From assembly GCA_902500755.1 (NCBI GenBank), contig CABVRV010000016.1:1-54727 (forward strand): 54,727 bases of DNA, written 5' to 3'. The notes beneath the pieces are model-generated. The model saw only the letters and a program-made list of their open reading frames with translations. It was not told the origin of the DNA and searched no databases. The first letter of the stretch is position 1. Each line of letters begins with the position of its first letter. Shown one piece after another: positions 1-6,605 of this stretch. This DNA is from an uncultured Nitrospira sp. GTDB taxonomy: Bacteria > Nitrospirota > Nitrospiria > Nitrospirales > Nitrospiraceae. The translations under genes and the position numbers were made by a program.

Positions 1-54
1 TCCACTTCCACTTTGATCTTTTACCCGGTCAGTAATCCAGCGTCAAGAAGGTCA

Positions 55-75
55 GGTAGTGGGTCAGTTTGATTT
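55..75 (+). repeat. Left terminal inverted repeat of the transposon
   Basis: Begins GGTAGTGGGTCAGTTTGATT and is the exact reverse complement of 3156-3176. It is preceded by the 8-bp duplication GAAGGTCA at 47-54. Confidence 0.93.
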
Positions 76-84
76 TCTTTGATA

Positions 85-118
85 TTGCCCGTGCTTAAGC
101 GGTCATGTATGATGACCG
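85..118 (+). promoter_or_regulatory. Probable promoter and palindromic operator of the cargo operon
   Basis: TTGCCC (85-90), a 17-bp spacer and TATGAT (108-113) make a plausible sigma-70 promoter. The -10 lies inside an inverted repeat, CGGTCAT-GTATG-ATGACCG (100-118), a likely repressor site. The spacer also contains TGCTTAAGCGGTCA, whose complement resembles the palindrome in the transposase promoter (TGACCGCTCAAGCA), hinting at shared control. Transcription would start near 120, making the first gene leaderless; this is inference. Confidence 0.45.
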
Positions 119-119
119 T

Positions 120-404
120 ATGAGAAAAAAGAAACCATCCACCGATCCAAACGTGATTGCCCACGACATCCTGCAAGCTATCACCGGCGAACCTGCCGGG
201 ACAACCTCGGTTCAGAGAGAAGCTTCCGAAGAGCCCACCAAGAAGAAAGCTCAGCCTGAAAAGAACCCCGCTGCTGTCACTCTAGGTCGTCTAGGAGGAC
301 TAAAGGGCGGGAAGGCAAGAGCGGATAAGTTATCGGCTAAGAAGAGGACTGAAATAGCCAAGAAGGCGGCAAGGTCGCGGTGGGAGAAGAAAGGGGGGCG
401 ATAA
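120..404 (+). CDS. Small basic KGG-motif protein
   Basis: About 94 residues, very rich in Lys, Arg and Ala. The C-terminal half has the signature LGRLGGLKGGKARA followed by KRTEIAKKAARSRW, a pattern found in many uncharacterised small bacterial proteins with Gly-Gly-Lys repeats that probably bind nucleic acid. No catalytic motif or membrane segment is visible. An earlier in-frame ATG at 105 would add five residues but would overlap the predicted -10 box; neither start has a clear ribosome site. Its stop overlaps the protease ATG by one base (TAATG), so the two are probably translationally coupled. As transposon cargo its role is unknown; DNA or RNA binding partner or regulator of the protease are guesses. 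Confidence 0.7.
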   Translation: MRKKKPSTDPNVIAHDILQAITGEPAGTTSVQREASEEPTKKKAQPEKNPAAVTLGRLGGLKGGKARADKLSAKKRTEIAKKAARSRWEKKGGR

Positions 405-1435
405 TGAAAAAAGGTAGGCAAAGCCTTGGGACCGAAAAGCTTGCAGATACCAATGGTGAGGTACTTCCAGGCGTAACACCTCCAAAGGAAACCCTTGCTC
501 CCACCAAATATTGCGCATCGGTGTACCCTGGACCAACTTACCCAGTACCGAAGGCATTTGCAGACCTTATCCAACGCCTAGAGAAACTGCTAGATATGCC
601 TGTGTGGTTTATCGTGCAGAATAACGATGGTCCATGGGCAGAAATAGGGTCTGAACTATTTAAAGGTTTCCAACGTGCCATGTCAGATATGCCCAAGGGG
701 GAACCTATAGCATTGCTACTGGAGTCTCCTGGTGGCCAAGCTAATTATGCGTATCGACTCGCAAAGATGTTTCAGGTTCGGACCCAGAATAAATTGACTG
801 TTATTGTCCCGCAGTATGCAAAAAGCGCTGGAACTTTATTAGCATTAGGGGCTTCCGATTTAATTCTTGGACCTGAAGCCGAACTTGGGCCATTGGATGT
901 GCAAATGTTTGATATGGAGCGAGAATCATATGGGTCAGCGCTTGATGCTGTCCAATCTCTAGAAAGATTAAATGCATTCGCTATGACTGCAGTTGACCAG
1001 ACGATGCTCCTTTTGCTCCGCAGAACAGGGAAAAGGACAGATGTAATCTTGCCGCAAGTCTTGAGCTACGTATCACATTTTTTACAGCCATTGCTCCAGA
1101 AAATAGACACTTTGGATTACACCAAAAAGTCCAGAGAACTAAAAGTTGCTGAAGAATATGCGGTGCGCCTTATGCGCCCAAACTATCCATGGACCGATGC
1201 CAAACGCATTGCAAGGCAGCTAGTTGAAAGATACCCAACTCATGGGTTTGTCATTGACAAGGAAGAAGCTGAGGAATATGAAACAGTTGGAATAGGTGGA
1301 GAGACATTCGGCTTGGGCTTGAATTTATGTGATAAGTTCTCCGATAATGAGGACGTGAATGATATATTGGAAGCGATCATCCCATACCTTGATTCACTTG
1401 TTGTGAGTGGAAGAATAAGGAAAATGCAACCATGA
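404..1435 (+). CDS. SDH-family Clp-fold serine protease
   Basis: 343 residues, no signal peptide. The middle carries the Clp/crotonase-fold signature of serine-dehydrogenase-type proteinases (SppA relatives): ALLLESPGG (about 103-111) as the oxyanion strand, AKSAGT (139-144) with the likely nucleophile Ser141, and the following LGPEAELGPLD (about 155-165). The C-terminal half is helical and less conserved. Start: the ATG at 404 follows AAGGGGGG and overlaps the previous stop; a GTG at 380 is possible but less likely. The gene ends in a 4-base ATGA overlap with the next ORF, so three genes form one unit. It is cargo of the IS1-like element. Family members are predicted cytosolic or membrane-associated proteases; its substrate is unknown, though the basic KGG protein encoded just upstream is a natural candidate partner. 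Confidence 0.85.
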   Translation: MKKGRQSLGTEKLADTNGEVLPGVTPPKETLAPTKYCASVYPGPTYPVPKAFADLIQRLEKLLDMPVWFIVQNNDGPWAEIGSELFKGFQRAMSDMPKGEPIALLLESPGGQANYAYRLAKMFQVRTQNKLTVIVPQYAKSAGTLLALGASDLILGPEAELGPLDVQMFDMERESYGSALDAVQSLERLNAFAMTAVDQTMLLLLRRTGKRTDVILPQVLSYVSHFLQPLLQKIDTLDYTKKSRELKVAEEYAVRLMRPNYPWTDAKRIARQLVERYPTHGFVIDKEEAEEYETVGIGGETFGLGLNLCDKFSDNEDVNDILEAIIPYLDSLVVSGRIRKMQP

Positions 1436-1620
1436 AAGAGACCGCACTCAATAAGAAAGCTATAGACAATTTGCGGCGCGAGGTCACCACAGGTGAAGCT
1501 GTCGAAAGAGCTATTGCGCTATCAAAGGAAGATGGACCCATTTGGGAATACAGCGCTAGACGGAGCTTTTCAACGAGAAAGCTTGCGAAGAAAGCTAGCG
1601 CTTGCGCACATAGTTCATAG
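1432..1620 (+). CDS. Small hypothetical protein, third gene of the cargo operon
   Basis: 62 residues, overlapping the protease stop by ATGA and followed 10 bases later by a strong terminator, which supports it as a real operon member. It has an acidic/basic helical first half (ALNKKAIDNLRREVTTGEAV) and a basic C-terminus. I recognise no family. It could be an adaptor or inhibitor of the protease, but only the position supports that. Confidence 0.5.
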   Translation: MKETALNKKAIDNLRREVTTGEAVERAIALSKEDGPIWEYSARRSFSTRKLAKKASACAHSS

Positions 1621-1630
1621 ATTTTGGTTG

Positions 1631-1663
1631 AAAAGCCATCCTACTTCCTGGGATGGCTTTTTT
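1631..1663 (+). terminator. Strong intrinsic terminator after the cargo operon
   Basis: AAAAGCCATCC and GGATGGCTTTTTT form an 11-bp stem around a short loop, followed by a T run. It separates the protease operon from the transposase promoter, which starts only five bases later. Confidence 0.88.
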
Positions 1664-1667
1664 ATTG

Positions 1668-1696
1668 TTGACATTGCTTGACCGCTCAAGCATAAT
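1668..1696 (+). promoter_or_regulatory. Transposase promoter with built-in palindrome
   Basis: TTGACA (1668-1673), a 17-bp spacer and CATAAT (1691-1696) give a near-consensus promoter. The spacer is filled by a perfect palindrome, TGCTTGA-CCGC-TCAAGCA (1675-1692), an obvious repressor site. A related half occurs on the other strand upstream of the cargo operon near 92-105. Confidence 0.75.
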
Positions 1697-1720
1697 GCCT
1701 CTGTCACAACGGAGGCTTCC

Positions 1721-2566
1721 ATGAACAAACTGACGCAAGCCAAACGAGTCCAAGTGATAGCGGCATTAGTTGAGGGTAATAGTATTCGTGCGACGTGCCG
1801 AATGACCGATGTAGCAAAAGGCACAGTACTCAAGCTCCTCGTGGATCTTGGTAAGACTTGCGCTCGGTATCAGGATGAGAAACTGCGGAACCTGCCCTGT
1901 AAGCGCATTCAATGCGATGAGATTTGGTCGTTCTGCTATGCCAAACAGAAGAACGTTCCTGAGGAATACAAGGGCATGCTGGGTTTCGGCGATGTCTGGA
2001 CGTGGACGGCGATTTGCGCGGATACCAAGCTTATCCCCTCATTCCTCGTTGGTGAGCGGACGGCGGTCTATGCCAGGAAGTTCATCGATGATCTGGCCTC
2101 ACGGCTTGCTAATCGCGTACAGCTCACCACGGACGGCCATAAAGCCTATTTGACGGCGGTCGAGAATGCCTTCGGGATCGACGTTGATTATGCGATGCTA
2201 GACAAGATCTACGCGGCTCCTCCTAAGCCTGATGTCCATCGTTATAGCCCAGCGAATTGTTGTGGAATCGTGAAGAAAAAGATCAATGGCAATCCCGATA
2301 TGTCGAAGGTCTCCACTTCCTATGTTGAACGCCAGAACCTCACCATGCGGATGCAGATGAGGCGCTATACCCGCCTAACCAATGCCTTCAGTGAGAAGCT
2401 AGAAAACCAGGCTCATGCCGTGGCCCTGCATTTCATGCACTACAATTTCCGCCGGATTCATCAGAGCTTGCGAGTGACACCGGCGATGCAGGCAGGAATA
2501 GCCGATCATGTGTGGAGCTTGGAAGAAATTATAGATTTACTCGACAATAATAGGGAGAAGACCTAA
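1721..2566 (+). CDS. IS1-family-like DDE transposase
   Basis: 281 residues. An N-terminal helix-turn-helix (about 5-45: NSIRATCRMTDVAKGTV) precedes a DDE catalytic core with likely residues Asp66 (CDEIWSF), Asp138 (TTDGHKAY) and Glu203 (YVERQNLT). The start follows CGGAGGCTTCC, a good ribosome site. It is encoded in a single frame, unlike classical IS1 with its insA/insB frameshift, but like the ISMhu11-type branch. It cuts and joins at the 21-bp terminal repeats of the element. The gene appears intact, so the element may be active. Expression is probably limited by the palindrome in its promoter. Confidence 0.9.
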   Translation: MNKLTQAKRVQVIAALVEGNSIRATCRMTDVAKGTVLKLLVDLGKTCARYQDEKLRNLPCKRIQCDEIWSFCYAKQKNVPEEYKGMLGFGDVWTWTAICADTKLIPSFLVGERTAVYARKFIDDLASRLANRVQLTTDGHKAYLTAVENAFGIDVDYAMLDKIYAAPPKPDVHRYSPANCCGIVKKKINGNPDMSKVSTSYVERQNLTMRMQMRRYTRLTNAFSEKLENQAHAVALHFMHYNFRRIHQSLRVTPAMQAGIADHVWSLEEIIDLLDNNREKT

Positions 2567-2583
2567 CTTGAAACTGTATAAAA

Positions 2584-2627
2584 GAGTGTTCCATAATGTA
2601 TCACAAGCGCATCACACGGGAATACTC
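2584..2627 (+). promoter_or_regulatory. Candidate operator upstream of the transposon toxin-antitoxin pair
   Basis: GAGTGTTCC (2584-2592) and GGAATACTC (2619-2627) form an inverted repeat with one mismatch, just upstream of the antitoxin start at 2629. Phd/YefM-type antitoxins usually repress their own promoter, so autoregulation at this site is likely. Confidence 0.4.
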
Positions 2628-2628
2628 T

Positions 2629-2949
2629 ATGTCCACTATGACCAAAACACTCTCTATATCAGAAGCTCGTGGTCGCTTAGGGCGGTTTGTCGATCGAGTG
2701 GAGAAGCGGTCGGCCACCTATGCCATTACAAAAAAGGGGCTAACCCGAGCCGTCCTTATTAGCAGTGCAGAATATGAAAGCTGGAATGCTACCCTGGAGA
2801 TTCTCTCAAGCGAAAAAGATATGGCAGCCATTGAGAAAGGAATTGCTGATCTCAATGCTGGCAAGGGTAGATCATTCGAAGAAGTATTCGGTGAGCCCCT
2901 GAATGATCCCGATCATCAAATCCGTCCAATTATCACCCGCCGCAGATGA
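2629..2949 (+). CDS. Phd/YefM-type antitoxin
   Basis: About 106 residues. The N-terminus TLSISEARGRLGRFVDRVEK followed by TYAITKKGLTRAVLISSAEYESW is the typical Phd/YefM DNA-binding fold: two strands and a helix, then the 'xAVLxSxxEYE' strand. The C-terminus (AGKGRSFEEVFGEPL) is the usual toxin-binding tail. An in-frame ATG at 2596 would add 11 residues inside the presumed operator, so 2629 is preferred. It overlaps the toxin gene by 47 bases, which enforces coupling. Expected role: neutralises the downstream RelE-type toxin and represses the module. Within the transposon it may stabilise the element after insertion. Confidence 0.82.
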   Translation: MSTMTKTLSISEARGRLGRFVDRVEKRSATYAITKKGLTRAVLISSAEYESWNATLEILSSEKDMAAIEKGIADLNAGKGRSFEEVFGEPLNDPDHQIRPIITRRR

Positions 2950-3157
2950 TTTCATCTCTTCTCATCCTGAATTAAAGAAGACCATCGGCCAGGCTATCCG
3001 ACGCTTAGCGCAGAATCCTCTTGATGGAATTCCATTGAGGGGGAGGCTAAGAGGACTTCGCAAGAAGCGTGTTGGCGATTACCGCATTATCTACACCTTT
3101 ACGGCGACCACTCTAAATATTGTGGATGTCGGAGATCGAAAAGATATTTACAGATAA
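2903..3157 (+). CDS. RelE/ParE-superfamily toxin
   Basis: 84 residues with the RelE fold signature: an N-terminal strand (KSVQLSPAADDFI), a helical pair, and the C-terminal strands LRGLRKKRVGDYRIIYTF and LNIVDVGDRKDIYR. RelE members are ribosome-dependent mRNA endonucleases; ParE members attack gyrase. The basic patch and YRIIY motif favour the RelE type, but this is not certain. Its stop codon (3155-3157) runs into the right terminal repeat, so the transposon boundary was set immediately after the toxin. Confidence 0.85.
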   Translation: MIPIIKSVQLSPAADDFISSHPELKKTIGQAIRRLAQNPLDGIPLRGRLRGLRKKRVGDYRIIYTFTATTLNIVDVGDRKDIYR

Positions 3158-3176
3158 ATCAAACTGACCCACTACC
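3156..3176 (-). repeat. Right terminal inverted repeat of the transposon
   Basis: Exact reverse complement of 55-75, followed by the second copy of GAAGGTCA at 3177-3184. The stop codon of the RelE-type toxin (3155-3157) overlaps its inner edge, so the coding region runs right to the transposon end. Confidence 0.93.
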
Positions 3177-3234
3177 GAAGGTCAGACCCGCCTTGCCATG
3201 GCGACCGAGCACGGAGCTACTTCTTGGCGATCTG

Positions 3235-3256
3235 AGTGATCGCATGATCACTTTTC
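3235..3256 (+). terminator. Possible weak terminator upstream of murJ
   Basis: AGTGATC-GCAT-GATCACT forms a perfect 7-bp stem followed by TTTTC. It lies outside the transposon in the old murJ upstream region and could end transcription from the left. AT-rich stem and short T tract make this tentative. Confidence 0.35.
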
Positions 3257-3318
3257 TCGCTCGATGGGTTTCCCCGCTTCGATAGACTGCGTATCATCGT
3301 TCCGCTAGAATCCGGTCC

Positions 3319-4932
3319 ATGCCTGAGCCTTCTGTGACGACTGGTGCTCCACCCAAGCTCCAGGACGAGAATCAATCAGTCGTCAAAGCGGCTGGGATGA
3401 TCGGCGTGGCCACGTTTTCCAGCCGCGTCCTGGGGTTCATCCGTGACATGGTTCTCGCGGGACTCTTTGGCGCCACTCCGGCTGCCGACGCGTTCTTTGT
3501 CGCCTATCGTATCCCGAATCTACTCCGCGAACTTTTTGCCGAAGGTTCGATGTCCGCCGCGTTCATTCCGGTCTTCACCGAGTATCACACACTCAAGTCG
3601 AAACAGGATGCTTGGGAGTTGGCGAGTGCCGCATTTACGACACTGCTGACCATTGTGACGGGCATTACCATGCTTGGGATTTTAGGGGCAGCGGGCATTG
3701 TCTGGCTCTTGGCCCCTGGATTTCATGATGATCCGACCCGGCTTGAAATGACGACATTGCTCACACGCATGATGTTTCCCTATCTCATTTTCATCAGTCT
3801 GGCCGCGCTGGCTATGGGGATCCTTAATTCCCTACGAGCCTTTGCGGCGCCGGCGTTTTCTCCCGTATTCTTCAATCTATTTATCATTGGATGTGCGCTC
3901 TTTCTTGCTCCCACGTTGCCGGAGCCCATCCTCGGTGTGGCTGTCGGTGTCGTTGCAGGCGGGGCAGCCCAGTTTGCGATGCAATTGCCGGGGCTCAAGT
4001 TTCGCGGAATGTTATTCGGATTCAAATTCCGGCCCGGCCATCCCGGTGTACGAAAGATCGGCAAGCTGATGATTCCATCGCTGCTTGGTCTGTCTGTGAC
4101 ACAAATCAACATCACCGTGAGCACGATTCTGGGGTCGTTTTTTGCGGGTGGTCCGACCTATTTATTTTATGGTATGCGGCTGATCCAGTTCCCCCTCGGA
4201 ATTTTCGGTGTGGCCCTGGCCACGGCTATTCTGCCGACCCTGTCGGCGCAAGCGGCACGAGGGGCGCTGGCCGAACTGCGCACGACCCTCGGATTTGGTC
4301 TACGCATGATCTTCTTTATCATTCTGCCGGCGATGGTGGGGTTGATTGTGTTGCGGACTCCGATCGTCCACCTCTTCTTCGAGCATGGGACCTTTACGGC
4401 GCACGATACGACTGAGACGGCGTTTGCGGTTCTGTGCTATGCCGTGGGCCTCTGGGCATTCGGTGGGGTGCGTATTATTGTGTCGGCATTTTATTCGATG
4501 AAGGACACGACTACGCCGGCCATCTCTGCAATGATTGCGGTGGTTGCGAATATCCTGCTCTCATTGCTTTTGATGTCGCATCTTGGCGCAGCAGGATTGG
4601 CCCTCGCCACGGCACTCGCTGCGATGGTCAACGGCGGAATTCTCGTGGTCGTATTGAATCGGCGACTGGGTGGTGTTGAGTGGACGTCGGTGATCCGCTC
4701 TGCCGGCCGGGTGCTGGTGGGTTGCGTTCCAATTGTATTGGTCTGTAGGTGGGTGGCCGACGCACAGATCTGGAGTCATCCAGCCGAGTGGTTCGAGAAA
4801 TCTGCAATGCTTGTCGTTGCCATTGGATTAAGCGTCGGTGGATACCTCGGAGTTCATGCGTTGTTTCGGTCGGAGGAGCTTGGTATCGTGTGGGGCATGG
4901 TGCGGAGAAAGCTCGGCAGATCGGCGAGATAA
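3319..4932 (+). CDS. murJ: Lipid II flippase MurJ
   Basis: 537 residues, about 14 membrane helices, a member of the MOP/MviN family that moves lipid II across the inner membrane for peptidoglycan synthesis. The N-terminus carries the family hallmarks: VVKAAGMIGVATFSSRVLGF, the Arg-rich turn GFIRDMVLAGLFGA, DAFFVAYRIPNLLRELFAEG and AFIPVFTEY. The segment FGVALATAILPTLSAQAA is also typical. Length matches the family. The gene starts 142 bases right of the transposon, so the insertion separated it from whatever lay upstream; its own promoter is not obvious. It is followed 13 bases later by ogt, probably in the same transcript. Confidence 0.96.
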   Translation: MPEPSVTTGAPPKLQDENQSVVKAAGMIGVATFSSRVLGFIRDMVLAGLFGATPAADAFFVAYRIPNLLRELFAEGSMSAAFIPVFTEYHTLKSKQDAWELASAAFTTLLTIVTGITMLGILGAAGIVWLLAPGFHDDPTRLEMTTLLTRMMFPYLIFISLAALAMGILNSLRAFAAPAFSPVFFNLFIIGCALFLAPTLPEPILGVAVGVVAGGAAQFAMQLPGLKFRGMLFGFKFRPGHPGVRKIGKLMIPSLLGLSVTQINITVSTILGSFFAGGPTYLFYGMRLIQFPLGIFGVALATAILPTLSAQAARGALAELRTTLGFGLRMIFFIILPAMVGLIVLRTPIVHLFFEHGTFTAHDTTETAFAVLCYAVGLWAFGGVRIIVSAFYSMKDTTTPAISAMIAVVANILLSLLLMSHLGAAGLALATALAAMVNGGILVVVLNRRLGGVEWTSVIRSAGRVLVGCVPIVLVCRWVADAQIWSHPAEWFEKSAMLVVAIGLSVGGYLGVHALFRSEELGIVWGMVRRKLGRSAR

Positions 4933-4945
4933 CGAGGAGCGGGGC

Positions 4946-5464
4946 ATGCAGCGCGTGATGATCTTTCAATCATCTTGGGGGTGGATGGGACTTGCTGAAT
5001 CTCCGAAGGGGATTCAGGCCATTGTGTTGCCGAAACGGTCGAAGCGAGCCGTCGAGTCTGACCTCAGAGCTCAGGCGAATGGGCAATGCCGACAAGGAGC
5101 GTCTCCACGACTGGAAGCAGCCCGTCGGCAGTTGCTCGATTATCTGGCCGGGAAAAGAAATACCTTCGATGTGTCGCTCGATCTTTCGCAGGGCACATCA
5201 TTCCAGCGGCAGGTGTGGCGGACACTGCAGCGGGTACCCTACGGCAAACTCCGTTCGTACCAATGGATTGCGTTGCGCGTGGGGGGACGGCAGTATGCAC
5301 GTGCGGTCGGCAACGCGGTGGGAGCGAATCCGCTGCCGATCGTGGTTCCTTGTCATCGGATTGTTGCACAGGATGCCTCGCTCGGCGGATTCTCCGGAGG
5401 ACTTTCGATGAAACGAAAGTTGCTGTCGCTTGAGGGAACGCTGACCCAACTGCAGCGAGGTTGA
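4946..5464 (+). CDS. ogt: Methylated-DNA--protein-cysteine methyltransferase
   Basis: 172 residues. The protein removes alkyl groups from O6-alkylguanine by transferring them to its own cysteine. The active-site motif PCHRIV gives Cys136. The helix-turn-helix and arginine finger region precede it (QVWRTLQRVPYGKLRSYQWIA, then ARAVGNAVGANPLPIVVPCHR), and GGFSGGLSMKRKLLSLEG follows. Start: ATG at 4946 with GAGGAG upstream, 13 bases after the murJ stop; a longer in-frame reading begins within murJ but is not needed. Confidence 0.93.
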   Translation: MQRVMIFQSSWGWMGLAESPKGIQAIVLPKRSKRAVESDLRAQANGQCRQGASPRLEAARRQLLDYLAGKRNTFDVSLDLSQGTSFQRQVWRTLQRVPYGKLRSYQWIALRVGGRQYARAVGNAVGANPLPIVVPCHRIVAQDASLGGFSGGLSMKRKLLSLEGTLTQLQRG

Positions 5465-5473
5465 CTCTACGCG

Positions 5474-5923
5474 ATGAAAGCGATCCTTCAGCGTGTCACC
5501 GGGGCTTCGGTGACAGTCGACGGCATCGTCGGAGGACGCATTCAAGACGGCTTGTTGGTTTTGCTGGGTGTTGCCAAAGGCGATCAGGATTCGGACGTGC
5601 GCTTTGTCGTCGACAAAATCGGAAACCTTCGCATTTTCTCGGATGATCACGGCAAGATGAATCGCTCACTCACCGATGTGGGTGGCTCTGTGTTGCTGGT
5701 CTCACAGTTCACGCTGCTGGGCAGCACTGCGAATGGGCGTCGCCCGAGTTTCGACGAGGCCGCTCCGCCTGACCAGGCCAAGCAGCTGTATGAAAAGGTC
5801 GCGCAAGGGCTACGCGAAAGCGGGACGAGGGTCGAGATGGGAGTCTTTGCGGCTCACATGCAGGTGGCCTTGGTGAACGACGGCCCTGTGACTTTCGTGG
5901 TGGACAGTAGGCAGGGACGCTAG
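5474..5923 (+). CDS. dtd: D-aminoacyl-tRNA deacylase
   Basis: 149 residues. It hydrolyses D-amino acids, and glycine from tRNA-Ala, off mischarged tRNAs. Recognised by MKAILQRVTGASVTVDG at the start, the catalytic LLVSQFTLLG, and the trans-editing Gly-Pro motif near the end (NDGPVTFVVDS). Length is standard. It follows ogt by nine bases, part of the same plus-strand run of protection and quality-control genes. Confidence 0.96.
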   Translation: MKAILQRVTGASVTVDGIVGGRIQDGLLVLLGVAKGDQDSDVRFVVDKIGNLRIFSDDHGKMNRSLTDVGGSVLLVSQFTLLGSTANGRRPSFDEAAPPDQAKQLYEKVAQGLRESGTRVEMGVFAAHMQVALVNDGPVTFVVDSRQGR

Positions 5924-6038
5924 TGTGGCTCAAGATTGAGCCACGCGCCTCCGATACGATTCACAAGGGTGGGAACCGGTTCGAGGTCGAGATCTGGTAT
6001 ACTGAGTTCAAGCCTTATCGGACTCGCAGGAGGTGGCG

Positions 6039-6605
6039 ATGGGCACTCCAGTTCCTCCACGTCATCCGCTCCGGCAACTCTTCGGCGCATTGACTGAGAA
6101 GAGTTTTACGGAACACCTGGGTTGGCCTGACGCCAAGGTCGCCTCCTATGTCTCCAATCTGTTGGTGGATTTTACCCATACGGATCAGCTCTATAAGATT
6201 AGAAGCCAACAGAATCAACCAGTTGATACGGTCGTGGATCTGTTGTTTGAATCAGAGGTCATGCTCGAAGCGCAATCGTTGGATCGTGAACGGGACGTCC
6301 ATCGCCATATCGGTGACTTCACCCTCTTCATGGCCGGATTGTTTCCCGAATACTTGCGACGGCTCAAAACGGCCGGACGCATTTATCACAAGGACTTTCT
6401 CGTCGACTATGTGAAGACGGGCAAGCGGTCGTACGGAATCGTGGCGCAGATCGGGCGTGATGATGCTGAAACCAGCTTGCCCTTGTTTCAGAAGCTATCT
6501 GAGAACTTTGAACTCTGTGTGACCGGCCTGGGATTTGTGCGATCGGATCTGGATCGCATGCAGAATCCGGTCTATCGGAAGACCCGAGATCTGCTCTTGA
6601 ATTGA
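6039..6605 (+). CDS. Conserved hypothetical protein
   Basis: 188 residues, mostly helical, soluble, no signal peptide. A perfect AGGAGG (6028-6033) sits five bases before the ATG at 6039, which decides the start. Notable segments are LFGALTEKSFTEHLGWPD near the N-terminus, and a central region of charged helices (LDRERDVHRHIGDFTLFMAGLFPEYL). I do not recognise a functional family; it resembles uncharacterised proteins I associate with Nitrospira-type genomes. Its stop overlaps the TTG start of the asparaginase-like gene, so the two are coupled. Confidence 0.75.
   Translation: MGTPVPPRHPLRQLFGALTEKSFTEHLGWPDAKVASYVSNLLVDFTHTDQLYKIRSQQNQPVDTVVDLLFESEVMLEAQSLDRERDVHRHIGDFTLFMAGLFPEYLRRLKTAGRIYHKDFLVDYVKTGKRSYGIVAQIGRDDAETSLPLFQKLSENFELCVTGLGFVRSDLDRMQNPVYRKTRDLLLN

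Larger units (their letters stand above)
55..3176. mobile_element. IS1-like transposon with passenger genes (protease operon and toxin-antitoxin)
   Basis: The ends are a perfect 21-bp inverted repeat (55-75 and 3156-3176), starting GGTAGTGGGTCAG on the left and reading inward from the right end identically. Directly outside them is the same 8-bp sequence, GAAGGTCA, at 47-54 and 3177-3184, as expected of a target duplication. Inside lie a KGG protein, an SDH-type protease, a small ORF, a DDE transposase and a Phd/RelE pair. IS1-family elements end in GG-N3-TG and duplicate 8-9 bp; the ISMhu11-like branch has a single transposase ORF and can be several kb long, which fits. The intact ends and duplication suggest a fairly recent insertion upstream of murJ. 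Family assignment is from memory of IS families; ends and duplications are seen directly. Confidence 0.9.

Noticed and set aside
3891-4415. Open frame within murJ on the same strand
   Set aside because: Frame-shifted shadow of murJ, with no start signal or family.
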